Positions 1 to 16,047 are shown, counted from the stretch's first letter. The stretch: 64,000 nucleotides of DNA from Epiperipatus broadwayi (GCA_028023455.1 JAQFVV010000548.1:60001-124000); one strand, 5' to 3'. Numbers and translations: made by a program. The notes: generated by a model not told the origin, from the sequence alone.

Positions 1-430
1 CATCATTATTTAGATTCATCCATGTATGAATCCTAAGCAGATAACAATAACTTGTAATTATAAAGGAGAGAAAGTCCAACTTTATTAATTATTGTTGTGA
101 TGGTTGCGTTTAGCAAATATGGTTCACTGAACACTGGGGTCTGAAACAAATAAATTAAAGCTGCCACAATTTATAGTTCTTTTTATATCATATCATATAA
201 TATGGGTTGAGGTTAGATTGATCAAGACATATAATTGCATTTTTCCTAATATTTATTTAGTAAATTAAAATGAAGAGAGATTTGATCATATTACAAATGT
301 TAATCTGTTATACTTGGATGTATGGTTTAATGATTCAAAACCACTTTACTAACTGAGATCTACATAAATATAAAAACCTCATTGAACAGATAAAAAGGTT
401 ATGAACCAGTACAATAACATTCCAACATCG
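1..430. repeat. Diverged direct repeat, copy 1 (possible old LTR, cut by window edge)
   Basis: This segment matches 3928-4345 in the same orientation over its length. Shared blocks include the start 'attatttagattc', 'ataaaggagagaaa', 'cactgaacactgg' and 'atatcatatcataatatg'-like sequence. Identity looks moderate by eye, with several indels. The pair flanks about 3.5 kb holding a decayed coiled-coil gag-like relic, so they could be the LTRs of an old element. No clear PBS, PPT or TG..CA ends are visible, and the left end may lie outside the window. Confidence 0.5.
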
Positions 431-824
431 GATTTTGGTTCAGTGCAATGATCCAAAGTGGGGCTGCAAGAATTGGACTCATAATCTGGGATAGTTAGTA
501 ATTGTTTTTTTTTTTAAAAGATAAAAATATTTTTGGTCAGTTTTTAGAGTGTTTGTGCAGTTGATATGTTTTGAAGTGAAGTGAAGTAGAAAAATAAATG
601 GTAAAATTAAGAATCAATGAGTATCAGGTGAAAGGAGTATAGATGAGCATAATTTTAATTGAATACTGAAAAGTTTTAGATAGTGCTAGACAATTAATAT
701 AAAAGAAAAAAAAAACAATTGTTTGACTTTATTCAGAAAGTAAAGAAGATACTGTGCAGTGGTACTTGAAATATTAAGACATTAATGAGAAATTCAGGAA
801 TGAAATTACAAGATAGTCAAGTTG

Positions 825-945
825 GTAGACAGTAGGGTAAATAATTTGGAGTACAAAGTTGAACGGGTTGAATCAAATATGAATTAACATCAAAAAGAAA
901 ATGAAGAGAAAATACAAGGTATAAGAATACAAATAGAAGAATAAA
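825..945 (+). pseudogene. Decayed coiled-coil, gag-like fragment
   Basis: One plus-strand frame starting near 825 reads as a charged heptad-like segment (VNNLEYKVERVESNM, a stop, then QKENEEKIQGIRIQIEE). It is broken by at least two stops and is flanked by frameshifted charged sequence. The style resembles the coiled-coil N-terminus of the gag-like protein at 57345-58643, and it sits between two direct repeats, so a retroelement gag relic is a reasonable guess. No catalytic or zinc-knuckle motif is present, and chance coiled-coil-like sequence in purine-rich DNA is the main alternative. Confidence 0.25.
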
Positions 946-2356
946 ATATAGTACATAATGAATAAGTGAAGCATGGACATCAATAATTTAGGGGGTGATG
1001 GCAATGATAGTTATGTTTATGTTACTATGAACATTTAAGTGAAAAACCAATTAAACCACTAAACATCACTGATCACCATTTATTATGCTTGCTTATAACA
1101 GTTATTAAAACAAGCAAAACTCTCCATACAGTAGTGCAACTCAGTGCAAGCCAGAATAATCAATGGATGCCAGAAGGCTTGTGCATAATAAATACCATAT
1201 TTAGTGCCTACCCATCCATAATCACCAGACTAGTTTTTAGCTCATCGGTTTTCATCAGTCAGGAGCCTTGGATCTGAGAGCTCTACATTTAGGAGAGTTT
1301 TGCCTGTTTTGAAAACCAATTCTGATACCCATAAGTGAAATATTGATGGAAAAACATGTGATAAAGAAGAATGGAAGGAACACTTTACAAGTCTAACTGC
1401 CAAACTAATAGAGAAAATTATAGTAATGATGGCAATATTATAAAAATAATTATCTTACAAAATAAATCTTGCCACAGATAGTTTATAAGTAAAAAATCAT
1501 AAAGCCAAAGGGAATTCATAATGTAAAGTTCCAAAGAGAAAAAAATAATTTAAAACTAGCGTGACATGATATAAACGATCCATTCCAAATAGTCAAATAT
1601 ATTCAGGTCACTCCAAATGATCTTTCCACTGGTGAAAAATACCTGGAAACAGGTAAAAAGTAAAATTTAGATTGTTAAGAATAGTTTTAACATGAGAATT
1701 GTGGATCTACACATTGGAAAAGAAACATAAATGTATAAAAGAGCAATATGCACTTATTTATCTTTTGAAAATGTGAAAAGATATATGTAGGATTAATAAT
1801 AACTTTAAAAAAAAGAGAACATGATAAAGATGATACCAATTCACAAATGAAATAAATTTATTAGAAATAAAATTAGTATATTTTTGTTTTGTTGTTAGTG
1901 ACTGAGGTAAGAGCTGTGCTTCAGTGATGATGATTGATGTAGTATTGTCATTTTATTAGAGCAGCATATTCATTCTACATGGGGGAGATTAATATCTTTG
2001 CATTTCCCACAATGATAGTAGTAGGCTTACATTCATTTCCAGGATAGCTCATAAGTCTGAAAAAAGCAGGGTATTATAAAACAATGTTCGTAAATACAAT
2101 GCACCAGGAATCATTACCTTATAAGACTCTTGAAAATCAAATGAAGAAGGCTCCAATGTGTTGTAACAAGCCTAATTTTCCTCAGTCCCTTCTGGATTAT
2201 TGTGTCCATCATAGTGCACAAAGTGAGATCCCTCTCCCCTTTATTCATGATTCATAGTATACCCATGACTTACAGCTAAGTATCTCATCCATCCCTGTTT
2301 TGGTGCCAGCATGAATACTTTAAGTAAATTATGAACAAATAAAAATGTATGGGAAT

Positions 2357-2545
2357 AGTCACAGCTAGTAAGTTCATTAAACATGACAATACTAATGTAA
2401 TAGTGATATATAAAAGAAAGAAATTATCACAGCTAGGAAGTTCATTAAACATGGTCAGCATAACATTATTTTTAGGTAAAGGATATAAATTATCATTGCT
2501 AATAAGTTGATTAGATATGGACAGCATAACATAAATATTAAATGA
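2357..2545. repeat. Three diverged tandem units of about 70 bp
   Basis: Three copies of a motif like 'cacagctaggaagttcatta' followed by 'aacatggacagcataacata' start near 2357, 2427 and 2493. The second and third share the longer tail. Divergence is clear, so this is an old local duplication. Confidence 0.6.
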
Positions 2546-2709
2546 AAGAATTTATTTTGAAATTTTTTAACAATGATTAATTATGAACAAAATCAACTAA
2601 TGTTATTGCAATATTGATTCTTTCCCTTGATCGTGAAGGTGTTGTATTGTTATTTTTGATACAACGTGTGTTTGGCCTTCTAACATAAAAGAATATTGCT
2701 GAGAGACAA

Positions 2710-2710
<1 letters not shown>

Positions 2711-2744
<34 letters not shown>
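2711..2744. repeat. (TA)n microsatellite
   Basis: Pure TA dinucleotide tract of about 17 units. Confidence 0.95.
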
Positions 2745-2747
<3 letters not shown>

Positions 2748-3724
2748 CTAGATTTATTTATTAAACATCATTTATTAATTTTATTGTAAGTAACCTGATA
2801 ATTAAAGAAAATGTACATGTAGATTTATTAAGACAAGAAAAAAATGGAATTAACTGTAATTAGAGAGGAAAGAAGATGTGATATTTATTTTCTCTCTAAT
2901 TAAATATGGCTGATTAATATGTCGATTACAAATATGAACTTAGTAAATGAAAAAAAAAGTTAGAGATTATATAAAATCGGTTGATGAATTTATGTTAGTC
3001 TACAAACCAAAAATGAATGTTATATTAAAGATGATATAAAAATCCATTTATTGTATGTAAGTTATGATTAATATTGTGAATTAATTATAATGAAAACAAG
3101 TTTTGTGATGAAATCAAATTCCTGAAGAGATAAATAAAAATGTGAATAAATATTTGCACGATGGAATCAGACCAGTGGTATAGAAAGGTAATCCTGAGAA
3201 CTTTGATTCATTCCTTCTTTGCTTCATTAAGATTGCTTGTGGATTTTTGAAAATTAGAATGCTGTATCCTTCAAGTGGTGTATCAAACAGAAAGATCCAG
3301 ATAATAAAATGTTTTGTCATATGTTTGTTTTTATCTGCAGGCATAATTCAAACAAGGTGCACGGCTAATCAGATATTATCACTTATGCCATCTTTCTAGC
3401 ATAAAGTTGAAAGGATGCCTTGATTCAAAACACCATGCAGACATAAGACCAGGACCCTAACAAGCTAGTAGGAAATACAAATCTTCAACCAGACATAATG
3501 GAACCTATAATTAGTAGAAATAAAAAAACCCATGTGCTGGTACACACCTATTATATCAATAAATAAACTCATTAAACATAATAATCGGCAAAAGTAGTGA
3601 GCGATACGTACCTAAATTTAATGTTTATCTGAACTAATAATATAAACTTTTAATGAAGTAATAAAACAGATGAACTAAACTTTATTATTGCTAATAGAAT
3701 TCCTAATTAAACTTGTAATTAAGA

Positions 3725-3739
3725 ATATATATATATATA

Positions 3740-3782
<43 letters not shown>

Positions 3783-3795
3783 ATGTGTGTGTGTA
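3725..3795. repeat. Compound (TA)n/(TG)n microsatellite
   Basis: Alternating blocks of TA and TG dinucleotides in the order TA, TG, TA, TG. Confidence 0.95.
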
Positions 3796-3927
3796 GGCTA
3801 CATAATGTTATATCTACATGTTAATGTTTAATAATACTCAGTAGAGTAGTATTAATAAATCGTTTTTTGTTAATAATCTGAACTTACTTGTTTAATAAAT
3901 ACATGGTGTAATTTAAATTCAGCAATG

Positions 3928-4345
3928 TTCATTATTTAGATTCCTCAATGTATGAATGTTAATATAAATAACTAATTGGTTAAATCTCCATAAATACAAA
4001 CCAGACAACAAAAACATAATTATAAAGGAGAGAAACTCTGTCTTTATTAGTTAACTTTGTGACAGTGTGTTCAAATAATAGAGTCCACTGAACACTGGGT
4101 ATTGAAACAAGTAAATTAAAACTGCCAAAATTTATAGTTCTCTTTTATATCATATCATATAATATGAGTCAGGGTTAGATTGACCAGGAAATATAATTAC
4201 ATTTTCCTAATATAATTTAGTAAATTAAGGGAGGGAGCAATTTATATATATATAATAAATGATTCAAAATCCCTTTAGTAACTGGGATATATATAAATAT
4301 AAAAAAATAACAGATGTAAAAGCAACAATCCAGTGCAACGCATAC
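3928..4345. repeat. Diverged direct repeat, copy 2 (possible old LTR)
   Basis: Direct match to 1-430. Relative to copy 1 it has an extra stretch of about 35 bp near its start ('aactaattggttaaatctcc' region) and a deletion in the 'gagagatttgatcatattac' region. Both copies run on through 'aatgattcaaaa..ctttagtaactg' into 'aacagat'. Confidence 0.5.
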
Positions 4346-6489
4346 AAGATGGAAATAAATAAATGCGGAATGAAATATCCATATGCAGAAAATAATTGTG
4401 TGTGAATAAAATTTTATTCATTTAGTAAACAAGTACTTATATATGCATTTAAATTTTCTTTTGTTAGAAAACAGATTATTTTAAAAATTAATTGAGGAGA
4501 CAATTTCAAAAATTTATAAATAAAGTAAAAAGATTTTATATGTAAATGAAGCTGATGATCTGGAAAAGTCATAAGTCTATTCTTGCTTTTGTTTGAAGAA
4601 GTAGAAAAAAAAGGAATTAACTATTAAATGAAAAATTATAGAAGGAGAGAGAATTTTTATTTTAATTACTTTGATTTATTAAAATTTATGAAATTACTCA
4701 TTACATTCAGATATTCTTTTAATATGGAATATTAAACGGAAGCAAGTAGTACATCAGCTCTTATTGTCAGTACATTGTCCAGTGTTTTCTTTGTCAACTA
4801 TTAGAAGCTATTATGAAAAAAAAGAAACAGTATCTCATACATAGATGGCCAAGAAATTTTTTGTTGTTTCAAACAAAGTTAAACACTGACCCTACATGTA
4901 TCTATATTCAATGTTCGTGTGATGATAATTAAAAGAGGAAAGATATTCAAAGAAGAAAAACTCTTCAAGATACAATGTTAAGATGTTATGAAGGGAAAAA
5001 AAATAATGTTTATATTATTTTTGAATATTCAAAAACAATAAATAAAATATATAATGAAGTATAAAAGAATATGGAATAAAAAACTGAAGTTTGAGATTGT
5101 GAAGTATGACAGTATATTTTGCCCATGAATAAAACTGTTTCAAGGAAAATTGCATTGAAATAAAAATAATATTTTTATATACACATTTGGGGAGGTATAA
5201 CAAACAAAGTTATAAAATATTTGAACTTTTGTTCTGATATCCAACTGGAGAAGTATTCAAGAGGGAATCTACATATAATATTCTATAGATTTACTTTTCC
5301 ATTAATAATTTTTTATTACTTATTAATTTGTCCGATTGTTATTTTATGCATAGACTTAAGAAATTATAGTTTATAATACTTTTCCATTTTTTTAAAATGC
5401 ATAAATTAATTATATTTAATTAGCACACTGTCAAAATACATATTTTGATTTATTTAACACATGCTCATAATTATATAGGATTGGTGCCACCTGTACGACT
5501 TGCAGCACTCCCTTATAGCTCTAAGAACATTGCAAAGTTTGGAGTATGCTGTTGTAGAAGTAAAACGTTGTTAATACCTGTAATGCAATGATTTATAAAA
5601 TATAATTAAATTCCTCACCCTCAATTTTATCACTATATAATTGGTGTTTATTTATTTAACAGATTACTCTAAAACTATCAATTGCTTCTCTTTTGTTCCT
5701 TATCTGCAGCATCAGTTGTCTGATCTGTGCACAGTTACCATTACAATATGTATATATTGAAATACATATTTTTATGGATTTTTAGATTGATAGAGAATAG
5801 AGAGTAAGAGATTATATCAATGCAAATAGGGACAACTTTGTTTTTTAATGTTATCAGGGAACCACCAATTATTAATTAACTTTCCAGAGGCTATACAATT
5901 TTTTTTCTCTATTAACTTAATAAAATAACTCATTTTTTTTGGAGTTTTAGGAAATAAAAGGCATATTTTATTTCGAACTCAAGTTATTATAAGTATTTAA
6001 ACCCAGAACAAAGAAGCTATTGTTTAGATTAATACAGAAAAACGTACAGAAAAAAATGTATAGCCTTAGAATATTAATGATTTTTGGTTTCCCAATATAT
6101 ATATACAAAAACACAGACATGAGTAAATAATTTCTACCCTAATAAACGATTAATAAAAATTGTTAATGAGTAAATTTATGTATTTCTTTCTATAATATAA
6201 CTAGAAACATAATTTATCTTATGTAATTTCAATTTTGACATATTAAAATGTATAAACACATTCTCTAGAGATAGAGTTTATTATTTCCTGTTCTCATGTT
6301 CATTTTCTATTTGAAGTTGTACATGTATTTTATATATATATTCAATTTATTAATAAAAAGAAAGAAATAATTAAACAACATCGATTATTTAAAGGAACGT
6401 TGATCAAGAAGCTAAGTTGATTTGGGATTTAACCTTTCTGTTAATATGCAGAGATAATAAAGGCATTGTGTATATTCTAAAATTAGTTT
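4346..6489. other. AT-rich DNA, nothing recognised
   Basis: No coding region, tandem array or element boundary could be supported on either strand. Short open frames here are low-complexity and have no recognisable motif. Confidence 0.5.
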
Positions 6490-6594
6490 TTATTCCTCAT
6501 GTGTCATAGCATCAGCCGGGAAGTGAACCCGCTAACCCGGGATAACTGCTTGTAAAACGGCTGTCGCTGACCTCTCGACCACCAATGCTTAACT
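6490..6594 (-). mobile_element. tRNA-derived SINE, copy 1
   Basis: On the minus strand the sequence has an A box-like segment (GGTGGTCGAGAGGTCAGC), a loop reading TTTACAA, a GC-rich variable region, and a B box/T-arm (CGGGTTCACTTCCCG) with a 4-bp stem and 7-nt loop. The ends AGCAT and ATGCT can pair as an acceptor stem. It matches the copy at 44308-44404 over about 105 bp, including an A-rich tail. The GTGGNCGAGNGG form of the D-arm is typical of serine/leucine tRNAs, while the loop would give a TAC (Val) anticodon. The fit is therefore a SINE head or tRNA pseudogene and not a working tRNA. Confidence 0.7.
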
Positions 6595-6859
6595 ATTCTA
6601 AAAATAGTTTTCCTGTAAAAATTATAATATTGGCAAGATCTTAAAATTAACAAGTACAAACATTTTATTTTATTAAGAGAAATTTACTACAACAACGTTA
6701 TTGATAATACATTATTTTATTTGTACTCAATAATAAAATACACCCTTTATTGTAAAATACTTTTGATTTTACCGACCAGATAACTATCAAAATTCACTGC
6801 TTATAACTAATAGGCAGAAGAGAAAATTATACTGTTTTATTGAAAATAAATCAGTTCAC

Positions 6860-8170
6860 CCCTCTTAATTTAAAAACAGTTTTTAATTTTTCAAAACAAA
6901 ATCTTTCCAAAAGTGAATTTTCTAAACTGAAAAATGGTTTTAAATTTGGTTTAACACTATCACATATTCCTTTTGAATAAAATTATTTGCAACATTGAAC
7001 AGCTCATTGTAATATAGATTCATCAAAAGCTAACCGTGCCAGGAGTGAAATGTACAATATTTTATGGAAATCATCATCACCTTCTAAAAAGTAATGTCAC
7101 TTGTGATGAAAAATTGTTTCTCAATAAGACACATATCTATATAATAGTGCTTCTTGAGCCAAAGGTAATGCCACTGTCATCATGGACAGATAATCATATA
7201 AACATATAATCCTGGATCTATTAAATGATAAAGCATATATTAAAACAAAAAAATATTAATGACCTATTATTAAATGGCATATTGGCAGTGCCATAAAAAC
7301 AAAATCATCCCTAGGGAAAAACTCTCTATATGCTACAAATTCTACTGCCTATCAAAAATACATAATGTAGACATTTCATTAATCCTCTGGTTAATGCCAT
7401 AGGATAACTCACTCAAGTTTTAGCAAGTTATATAGCAAATCAAATCAAATATATCAATACTTTTATAAAATCAAATATAAAACCAGTGCTTATTTTATTT
7501 CTATTATTAATAATTTAAAAATCACATCAAATAATTTACGTGAGAGTTTTGATGTTGTTTCATTGTTCACTAACATGGAACTCAGACGAGGTATGAGATG
7601 CAGTTTGTACACGATGGAATTTATAGAACCATATTACTACTTTAACTAAACATTGTCATTTTAATATCTTTTTACTTATAACAGTCAAAACTGCAAACAA
7701 GTAATCAAAATTCTAATGAGATCAGCCATCCCTAATGTTTTTGCCAATTTACTCATACAAGTAGTTAAAGCATAGGCGTTGAACGCATCATTATACCAGT
7801 CATGTGTATGACTCAGATAGGTTGATGACATATTTGTTGTTTGAACACATAATGAAGTAAAACTGAATGATTTCTTAATACATATAAGTTGACAACACTA
7901 GCTAATTACCTTTTCTATGAAATGAAGAAAAATGGAAAACTCTCATTTCTTGCTGTTTTTGTCTCTAAAACTATTAGTGATACATTAACAACTTCTATAT
8001 ATAGGAAACTTACACATAATGTTAGATAAATACATAAAAATATAATCTCATCATCATCCATATCCAAATCCTACTCCCAAATAAATTCATACCAAAGAGA
8101 AAGATCAAACACTTATGTGATGTCTTATTAATACATGATAACAGTACCATAACTATAAATAAGACAATAC
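6860..8170 (+). pseudogene. Decayed Penelope-like element reverse transcriptase
   Basis: Several blocks in shifting plus-strand frames match the order of PLE reverse transcriptases. An N-terminal block reads VFNFSKQNLSKSEFSKLKNG near 6868, then LDLLNDKAYIK near 7215. The palm motif FDVVSLFTNMEL is at about 7547-7580, and VDDIFVV, the PLE YVDD motif, is at about 7820-7840. A later block, NSHFLLFLSL, is the decayed counterpart of the LSFLD region. Many stops and frameshifts break it, so it is dead. PLE RTs normally end in a GIY-YIG domain, which is not seen here. Instead a hammerhead-family repeat in the opposite orientation begins 25 bp downstream. A separate GIY-YIG PLE pair lies at 36.6-38.1 kb. 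Confidence 0.7.
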
Positions 8171-8194
8171 ACCAAATCAATAATAATTATAGGG

Positions 8195-8530
8195 GATTTG
8201 AACACAAACTTTCAAGCTACCTTCACTCATCCACCTATGTTCTAAAACTGATACCCATGACTAAACACATGTAGCAAAGATAAATGATCTCCAATATTAA
8301 TATTTTGTGCTGAACCAGTAGTCATCAGTTAGTGCAGATTATCATCTCCCCCACACTCATATATAATCAGCATTCAGTTTATATTAAGAAAGCAAATTTT
8401 CAAACTTTAATGGACAGGCTTCAGTCTACTCTATTCTTTATCTCTTCAGCCATCCTTACCATTGAAAATCTGATTACGGAAAACCCAAACTACTCGTTGA
8501 TGCCAATATTATTTTCATTCCCATGTTAAC
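8195..8530 (-). mobile_element. Single arm of the hammerhead foldback family
   Basis: Matches one arm of the foldback at 17726-18531 from 'gatttgaac' to 'cccatgtt', in the same orientation as the left arm there. The minus-strand hammerhead site is still visible: CTGATGA is the complement of 8322-8328. Helix II has lost pairs, and the GAAA box has become AAAA, so it should be inactive. It abuts the 3' end of the PLE reverse transcriptase relic. Confidence 0.75.
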
Positions 8531-8769
8531 ATTAATAGTTTAAATCAGTGCAGGGCAGTGGTATCTGGTATTTAACTTTGATTTTATCTTTTAATCAAGG
8601 TTGCTCATAAAACATGATTTACAAAACATATAAGTAATGTGATTTGCAGCTAACTAAATTTATAATCTTTGTATAAATTAAGCTTAACCATTACCTAAAT
8701 ATAATTTTCTAAAAATAAATGTCATGTTCATTTTAATTAATTTATTGTGCACTAATAAAACTATAAAAA

Positions 8770-11415
<2,646 letters not shown>

Positions 11416-11737
11416 AACAATGTTAAAGAAGTTCAAAAGATAACTAAGTAAAGGAGTTCATTGTAACAAAATTAAAGGTTGATCAAATAACTATAGATGG
11501 TTACAATATATAAGATCATAATATTTAAAATAATGTTGGATTTTTCAATATCCAAATATCAATAATTATAAGCAAATTATTAATAACAAGTATTATAACT
11601 CAGGTATCTGAAATCACGTGAAGTGAGTACACTAGTAATTCAATAAAATATAACTCAGGTATACAGGCAGTAGATTTTATCCACTTTCATTTCTTGGTTT
11701 GATGTTAAGTGCATGTTTAAACAAATACTAAGTGAAT

Positions 11738-11833
11738 ATGGTCTAGCAGGGCGCCACTAGATTATTTGAATCTAGACACAGTTATATCTAATAACCTTTT
11801 CACATGTACCGGGTTTGAATCCCTTCTTGGTAC
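11738..11833 (+). mobile_element. tRNA-like SINE fragment
   Basis: A segment starting TGGTCTAGCAGGGCG has a 7-bp hairpin (CTAGATT/AATCTAG) in the anticodon-arm position and ends in a B box (CCGGGTTTGAATCCC). The spacing is tRNA-like. No second copy in this window was found. Confidence 0.4.
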
Positions 11834-14768
11834 TTTATTTTTAATAAAATGGGAGATTTTGCTTTTTGAGCCATATCACTATACGCACTAATATTTAGGT
11901 AAAAGTAAAACATCTTTAAACCGAGGTGGAGTATATTAGACATAAATCATTTCTTAGATCTTAGCACAACAAATGTGTTTCAACATTTTACAATTTTACT
12001 AGCTCAGATTATAATAACTAATTTAGGATGGCAATTCACTCATCCTTGCATGAAATAGATGATGGGATGTGGTTATAATGATACTAAAAAATCACTAAAT
12101 ATTATAAAATCAATATTTATTTATGGCCTTTAAACAGTTAAACAGCTCATTAATTAAAACGTTGATGACGATGATGATGATGATAATAATAAAATGATAA
12201 TGACAAGGGTTTCAACTACAGCTTTAGGACTAAGCCTAAACCTAAAACTAATTTTTATAAAGAAATTCATAATTATTGCTTAATTTTAGCAAACTTACTT
12301 ATATCTTAAATAACTAATATTCAACCATTGATGATGAATAATCACACTTAACAAAGACTATACTTAATGAAATATATATGCCTCGTTTAATAAAACAAAC
12401 TAATATTTATTACTGCATTTCTAACATATACATAAAAATTTGTAGATAAACATGAAAATTGACATGAATAATAATAACAATAATAATTGTTTATACAACA
12501 ATCCTCAGATTAATTTCAAGTTCTTCCCCCTTTCCCTTCAAATGTATATTGTATTAAGTTGGATGTCACCTTGACCATGATTTTCACTCCATGAGAAAAG
12601 TATTTCAAAAAATATTATCTGCTCATTAGCACACATACTTTATAAATCTAACATGTAAGTAGAAAGTTAAAAAAAAATGTTAAAAAAAATGTTAATAGAA
12701 TTGAAAGAGCATGTTTTAGAAACAAGTTTTAAATTATTGTCTCCCCCTCTCTTCTACCTCTGAAATGCTATACTTAACTTGAAACAAAATAATTTAATAT
12801 TCTAATACTACTTATTATTTCACATTCACTCGCAATTATACACATATAAAAATATTATTATGTATGTGCGTGTTTTATCCCATAATAACAAAATATTATT
12901 TAAAACCAAAATAATAATAATATATTAGTTAAAACTAAAATCATAATACCATAAAAAAAATTGTTTTACACATTAATATTTTTCATAACTGTAAAATTAA
13001 TAAACAAATAATTTTGATACATTCAAGATAATTTATGAAGCTCAAAGTTATTATTAGTAAGACATTCTTGTTTTTAATCGATCTGAATAGTCTTTAAAAG
13101 TTCTTTAAATAAAATATACCACTTTATTGCTAAAATGCTTATTAAGACTCTGATATCATAAAGAAAATAGATATAAAAAGTCATATTACCGATCTTTTGT
13201 TTGTGGCGAATTTCCAAGGGTTCAAACTTGTCTTGTATAATGTCTATATTTCTGCAGCTACCATTTCCATTTTATGTGGGAACAATCTCTTTCTTGAGGT
13301 GTATAACTATTTGATGATGATGACTCTATTGAGGTTATTTGCTTTAGTGGATAATTTGGAAATCATTATATTAATTTTTCTTCTCTTCCTGTCAAGCATG
13401 TGGATGAAATACAGCAGTTGTTTTCACATTTATAAATTTTTTTGAGTTTAAAATCAGTTGTTGTAACAATTAATTGGACTTGATGATTAATATTTATCAG
13501 TATATTAATTCATCTTCTTTGAATGCAGGTGAATGCTTTCTTCCTTCTATTAAAAACATCTGATTTCTCTGGTCAGTTGAAAGGTGTAGAATATTATTTT
13601 AGACACAAAATCTTTTCTTTCCTATGTGATGTGCAGCTTCCCCCAGATGGTCCGGCAAAGATGGGACATACATATAATTTTTCTAGCCAGCCATTTCTTA
13701 TATTTTCAACATTCAATTTAATAGTTTAATAATCTGAATCATAATCACAATAATAATAATAATTCCAGACAGCTTTTTATATCCAATTTTTAGCTAACTT
13801 AACCAATCAGAGATAGCATCACTTGCTATTTTTGGACAAATTTGTTTTAATTAGATCTCTAATTTATTTTCAACTAAATTATTTTTCAACTGAAAAGTTT
13901 AATCCTTTTTCCAGACACTTTTGTTTTAAAAAAATAGACTTAATCCTTATTTCCTTTCTTTTTTTTTTACATCTAGGTAACATTTCAAATCTTTGAGCTT
14001 CCTTCTTTAGATCTTAAGATAAGACAATTTCAAAATTAGAGTTCCCACCCAAATTAAGCTCCCAAAGTAACAAACAATCATAAAAAACAAAATTGCTACA
14101 AAGATAGATATCTGATTAAACAGATTTCCTCTTTTAACATAAAATTGTACAAAAAAAATAATTTGACAGATTTAATCCTTCCTTTTCTTTCAATATTTAA
14201 TAAATGTAAATTTCTGTATGTAAGGTACACACATCCTTCATTATTTCAAATCATTCATAAACTAACATTAAATAATATAATTGCTAGCTTAGTAATTATA
14301 ACCCTATTATTTAAAATTAAATCTGTAACTTTTAAATTCCAATTACATTTAAAGAAAAGCAAAATAGAAGTATAGAATAAGATATTAGAATTGATCAAGC
14401 ATAGGTTAGTTTTAAAGAAAGTTAAAATGTTGAATATTTGAAATATAAAACAATTAAATAGTTTACACATACATTGCCTATACGTATGCATTATAACTTT
14501 GCTTTTTTAAAGAAAAATTAAAATTTTAAATATTAAATGTGTGTACTGCTCTTTTTGAGATTTATTAACACACAAACAAGTAAAGCATATAATTGTTGTC
14601 CCACTCTTTCTCTGTTTAAAGCTTTTAGAACTGGACCTTGTAGGGTTTAAACTTGGATGCCCTACAACTTCCTTTATGATTATATAAAAATGTGATGATG
14701 ATTTTGGTTTACCTTTTCTACATGCACATTACTATAAATTTAGCTAGTGACTAAATTGTAATGGCACA

Positions 14769-14772
<4 letters not shown>
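11834..14772. other. AT-rich non-coding DNA
   Basis: No gene is supported. It contains a short (GAT)n/(AAT)n run near 12162-12196. A less AT-rich patch lies at about 13525-13685, open in one plus frame for 68 codons and preceded by TTTGAATGCAG, which resembles a splice acceptor. It is too short and unfamiliar to call an exon. Confidence 0.4.

Positions 14773-14846
<74 letters not shown>
14773..14846. repeat. (TA)n microsatellite
   Basis: About 37 TA units, nearly pure. Confidence 0.95.
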
Positions 14847-14847
<1 letters not shown>

Positions 14848-15169
14848 TGGGTAACGGAATGGTGGTAGTGGAAATGCAAAGAAAAGATTGAACTGGGTGA
14901 TGGAAAAACATCATCAACCCCAGTAAATGCAAATCAATAATTTACAGAGTATAATAAGTAATGACAGATTTAATAATAAAATGAGGTTAGAGAATCTCCA
15001 TGATTATTGAGAGATCAGCCAGCTACTAAAAGCATAATTAACTATATTAACCATCATTATAAATAAAAGTAATTATAAGTAATACTCAAAATAAATAACC
15101 ATCCATCATCATCAATGATCCAAAAAAATATAATAAAATCTGTACAATAAATCAGAATAAAATCAACAG

Positions 15170-15247
15170 TCAACCTTGTGACTGGATTGGAAATGAGTCT
15201 TCTGTAGAACAGGCTAACTACTGAGCCTTTTCCAGCTTAGGCAATTA
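15170..15247 (-). mobile_element. Possible tRNA-derived SINE fragment
   Basis: On the minus strand GGCTCAGTAGTTAGCCTG resembles a tRNA A box/D-arm. It is followed after a tRNA-like distance by TTTCCAATCCAG, a weak B box. There is no second copy in the window, so this rests on motif resemblance alone. Confidence 0.3.
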
Positions 15248-16016
15248 TTTAGCCATTAATTCAGAGGCACAAACTAAATGCTCATCCATCAGAAAATCTA
15301 AACAATAATTCTGTGATATTAAAATTAGATGATCATAATCAATGCTCTGGCCACTTAGTACCATTAATGTATTAGTCAACTATAAACTTAACTTCTAATA
15401 AGACTAATGTAAAATAAAATATAGTGCTTGGGCTTTAAAGAATATAATCTTATTTGCCAAACAGGATAATGATTGATCATTGCTAGATGCCCCAAAAGCA
15501 CTAAATTCACATCCCCATTTATTTATTCATCCCATGCATGAATCTAGCTCAGAGAACACAAGTTCTATTACCGTATGTGACCAAGAGATGATGGAAACAA
15601 TTTTAACAATTAAATAAGTTTATTAATAACAATAAAAACGAATTTAAATTAAGGTCTATGTGGCTATACATATAAATTAAGTCTTATACAAGAAAAACAA
15701 TTATCACATTGGTGATTTACATAATTACTATTCAAAATTTAAATTGTTACAAGGATTTACCTATATGGCTGCACAGACGCATGATTTCTCTTATACAATT
15801 AATCGATTTCAATTGATATTAAATAACAACAAAAAATGATTAAAATTTACATATGTGTTATAATTGACAACATACGCACATATACACATGTGTATGTGAA
15901 TTAACCTATTTGACTCGCTACAAAATAATTATCAAAATCTTAAAACATAAAACTCACTAATGATTAAAGTTTCAGTTAAATGATATACATTTTACATAAT
16001 AGGTTTACTAAAATGC

Positions 16017-16018
<2 letters not shown>
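15248..16018. other. AT-rich non-coding DNA
   Basis: Nothing recognised on either strand. Confidence 0.4.

Positions 16019-16047
<29 letters not shown>

Larger units (their letters stand above)
431..3927. other. Interior between two direct repeats; no intact gene
   Basis: AT-rich DNA with no supported intact reading frame. The first third is purine-rich on the plus strand and contains the gag-like relic at about 825-945. The rest holds a short diverged tandem repeat and two simple-sequence tracts, and nothing else is recognised. It may be the internal part of a decayed LTR element. Confidence 0.4.

Noticed and set aside
12225-12245. cctaaacctaaaac as interstitial telomere-like repeat
   Set aside because: Only two imperfect units and no array.
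13197-13729. Hydrophobic open frames of 68-82 codons as membrane-protein genes
   Set aside because: Hydrophobic composition is expected from T-rich DNA, and no motif, start context or neighbour supports a gene.
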